Shown here: one piece after another, positions 4,421 to 5,656 of the stretch
Layout: the number at the start of each line of letters is the position of its first letter
Position numbering within the stretch: position 1 is the stretch's first letter
Assembly (NCBI GenBank): GCA_014894735.1
Contig: JADBKX010000135.1
Coordinates: forward strand, 1 to 5,656
Length of the DNA stretch: 5,656 nucleotides
Reading direction: 5' to 3'
Source of the DNA: Candidatus Sediminicultor sextus
GTDB lineage: Bacteria; Atribacterota; Phoenicimicrobiia; Phoenicimicrobiales; Phoenicimicrobiaceae
Notes under the pieces: model-generated
What the model was told of the DNA's origin: nothing
What the model saw: only the letters and a program-made list of their open reading frames with translations
Databases searched by the model: none
Translations under genes and position numbers: made by a program

Positions 4421-5656
4421 ATGAGAATTGCTTTTTTTACCAATTGTTATAAACCGCTGGTTAATGGAGTTGTTATCAGCATATCTTCATTAAAAGAATC
4501 TTACGAAAGAAAGGGGCATGAGGTTTATATCTTTGCTCCCAGGGTAGAAGATTATATTGACCAAGAGAAAAATGTATTCAGATACAGGTCAGTAAACATA
4601 ACCAGTAAAGTGAAATATCCTCTCTCCCTACCTTTGTCCTTTAAAGTGAAAAAGGTTATAACCGAATTTAATCCTGATATCGTTCATATTCATCATCCCT
4701 TTTTGCTTAGCTCTGCAGCTATAATGTATGGCAAAAAATTAGGTATTCCCAAAATATTGACTCTTCACACCCAATATGAACAATATGCTTATTATGCTTC
4801 CCCTATACCAGAAAGAGTAACCCAAAAAGCAATTAAGATGATCATTTCTCATTTAGCTTATAAAACTGATTGTGTAACTACTCCGTCTGCATCAATGAAA
4901 GAATTAATAGAAGCCTATGGAATTAAAAATAGAATTGAGGTTATTCCTAATGCAATAGATTTGATTTCTTTCAGGGAAGATAATGAATTAAAAAGAACAG
5001 AAATTAAAAAAAAATACCATCTGAAAGAAGATGATAAAATAATTCTCTTTGTGGGTAGGGTAGCTTCAGAAAAGAGCATAGATAAGATTATAAAATCATT
5101 AGCAATAATTAAAAAGAGAGGTATTAGTAAAGAAAAATTATTAATAGTAGGCAATGGCTCGGCCATGGATGAACTAAAACAGCTTGCTCGAACTTTAAAA
5201 GTAGAAGAAGATGTAATATTTGCAGGTGCGGTAAGCTATGAAGAAATTCAGCATTATTACAAGATGGCTTATGTATTTACTATTGCTTCTACGACAGAAA
5301 CTTTTGGAATGGTAACTATAGAAGCCTTAGCTTCCGGAGTTCCCGTTTTGGCGGTTAAAGCTCCGGGAGCAGTAGATATATTGACAGATGGACTGGACGG
5401 ACTGTTGGTCGATAACGATACCGAAAAATTTGCTAATGCATTAGAAAAGATTATCAGAGAGCCAGAATTAAGGGAAAAGCTCTCTCAGGGAGCATTAAAA
5501 ACTTCAGAAAAATATAGCATTGATAAAATTTCTGAAAGAATGTTAAATCTTTATCGGGAAGTAATCGAGATAAAAAAATCTAAAACTAAAGAGAAGAAAA
5601 ATTTTATAAAAGATATGTTGGCCATAGATTATGAGGGGAAAATAAAAAATGAAAAA
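4421..5656 (+). CDS. GT4 family glycosyltransferase, probably lipid (diacylglycerol) glycosyltransferase-like; 3' end outside window
   Basis: This is a GT-B fold retaining glycosyltransferase that moves sugar from a nucleotide-sugar donor, acting at the cytoplasmic membrane face. The start MRIAFFTNCYKPLVNGVV, the HIHHPF block and TLHTQYEQYAYY match the branch that includes 1,2-diacylglycerol 3-glucosyltransferases. In the C-terminal donor domain, GRVASEK (residues 212-218) supplies the phosphate-binding Arg213 and Lys218, and E293-TFGMVTI-E301 is the EX7E motif. The frame is open for 412 codons with no stop before the edge. The catalytic domain looks complete by about residue 385, and the Lys/Glu-rich tail suggests the end is near. 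ATG 4421 is the first start in frame with the conserved N-terminus; GAGGGGG at 4408-4414 serves as ribosome site. It lies 115 bases after the TPR gene, with no clear promoter between, so cotranscription is possible. The acceptor is inferred from family only. Confidence 0.88.
   Translation, partial: MRIAFFTNCYKPLVNGVVISISSLKESYERKGHEVYIFAPRVEDYIDQEKNVFRYRSVNITSKVKYPLSLPLSFKVKKVITEFNPDIVHIHHPFLLSSAAIMYGKKLGIPKILTLHTQYEQYAYYASPIPERVTQKAIKMIISHLAYKTDCVTTPSASMKELIEAYGIKNRIEVIPNAIDLISFREDNELKRTEIKKKYHLKEDDKIILFVGRVASEKSIDKIIKSLAIIKKRGISKEKLLIVGNGSAMDELKQLARTLKVEEDVIFAGAVSYEEIQHYYKMAYVFTIASTTETFGMVTIEALASGVPVLAVKAPGAVDILTDGLDGLLVDNDTEKFANALEKIIREPELREKLSQGALKTSEKYSIDKISERMLNLYREVIEIKKSKTKEKKNFIKDMLAIDYEGKIKNEK
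5649..5656 (+). CDS. Possible start of the next gene, cut by the window edge
   Basis: ATGAAAAA at 5649-5656 follows GAGGGG at 5633-5638 with a ten-base gap. It is in a different frame from the glycosyltransferase. If real, the two genes overlap slightly, as is common in operons. Only two codons are visible, so nothing can be said about the product. Confidence 0.25.

Overview
The window is AT-rich bacterial DNA with well-formed Shine-Dalgarno sites and use of TTG as a start. All four main genes point rightward: an HD-domain dGTPase-like enzyme (127-1269), a membrane-anchored M23 peptidase (1639-3117), an exported TPR protein (3391-4305), and a GT4 glycosyltransferase that runs off the right edge (4421-5656+). 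Strain or phylum cannot be proved. An uncultivated anaerobic lineage of the Atribacterota kind would fit the composition and gene content, but that is a guess. Three of the four products concern the cell envelope: one cuts peptidoglycan, one is an exported repeat scaffold, and one transfers sugar, probably to a membrane lipid. The dGTPase is a nucleotide-metabolism gene with no evident link to them.

Layout. Positions 1-126 hold a short heptad tract, two hairpins and the ribosome site of the dGTPase. Directly after that gene, 1279-1471 is the wreck of a macro-domain (ADP-ribose-binding) gene. It lacks its start and N-terminus and has lost its centre by a deletion that also shifts the frame. 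Positions 1472-1638 hold a hairpin and a heptad-periodic tract. The M23 gene has no ATG start and begins at a TTG. Positions 3118-3390 contain a coding-like minus-strand stretch of unknown identity and a good extended -10 promoter for the TPR gene. Positions 4303-4420 hold a second heptad tract, a hairpin and a G-quadruplex motif that runs into the ribosome site of the glycosyltransferase.

The most unusual content is in the spacers. Two spacers carry the same composite repeat in opposite orientations: 7-bp periodic DNA, then a shared block of about 23-26 bp, then a hairpin. A third, partial case lies at the left edge. Three hairpins have the layout GTAG plus an 8-bp stem, which recalls REP elements mobilised by RAYT (TnpA-REP) transposases. 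No transposase is in the window. The hairpin and G-quadruplex next to the glycosyltransferase start share bases, so they could act as alternative RNA folds over its ribosome site.
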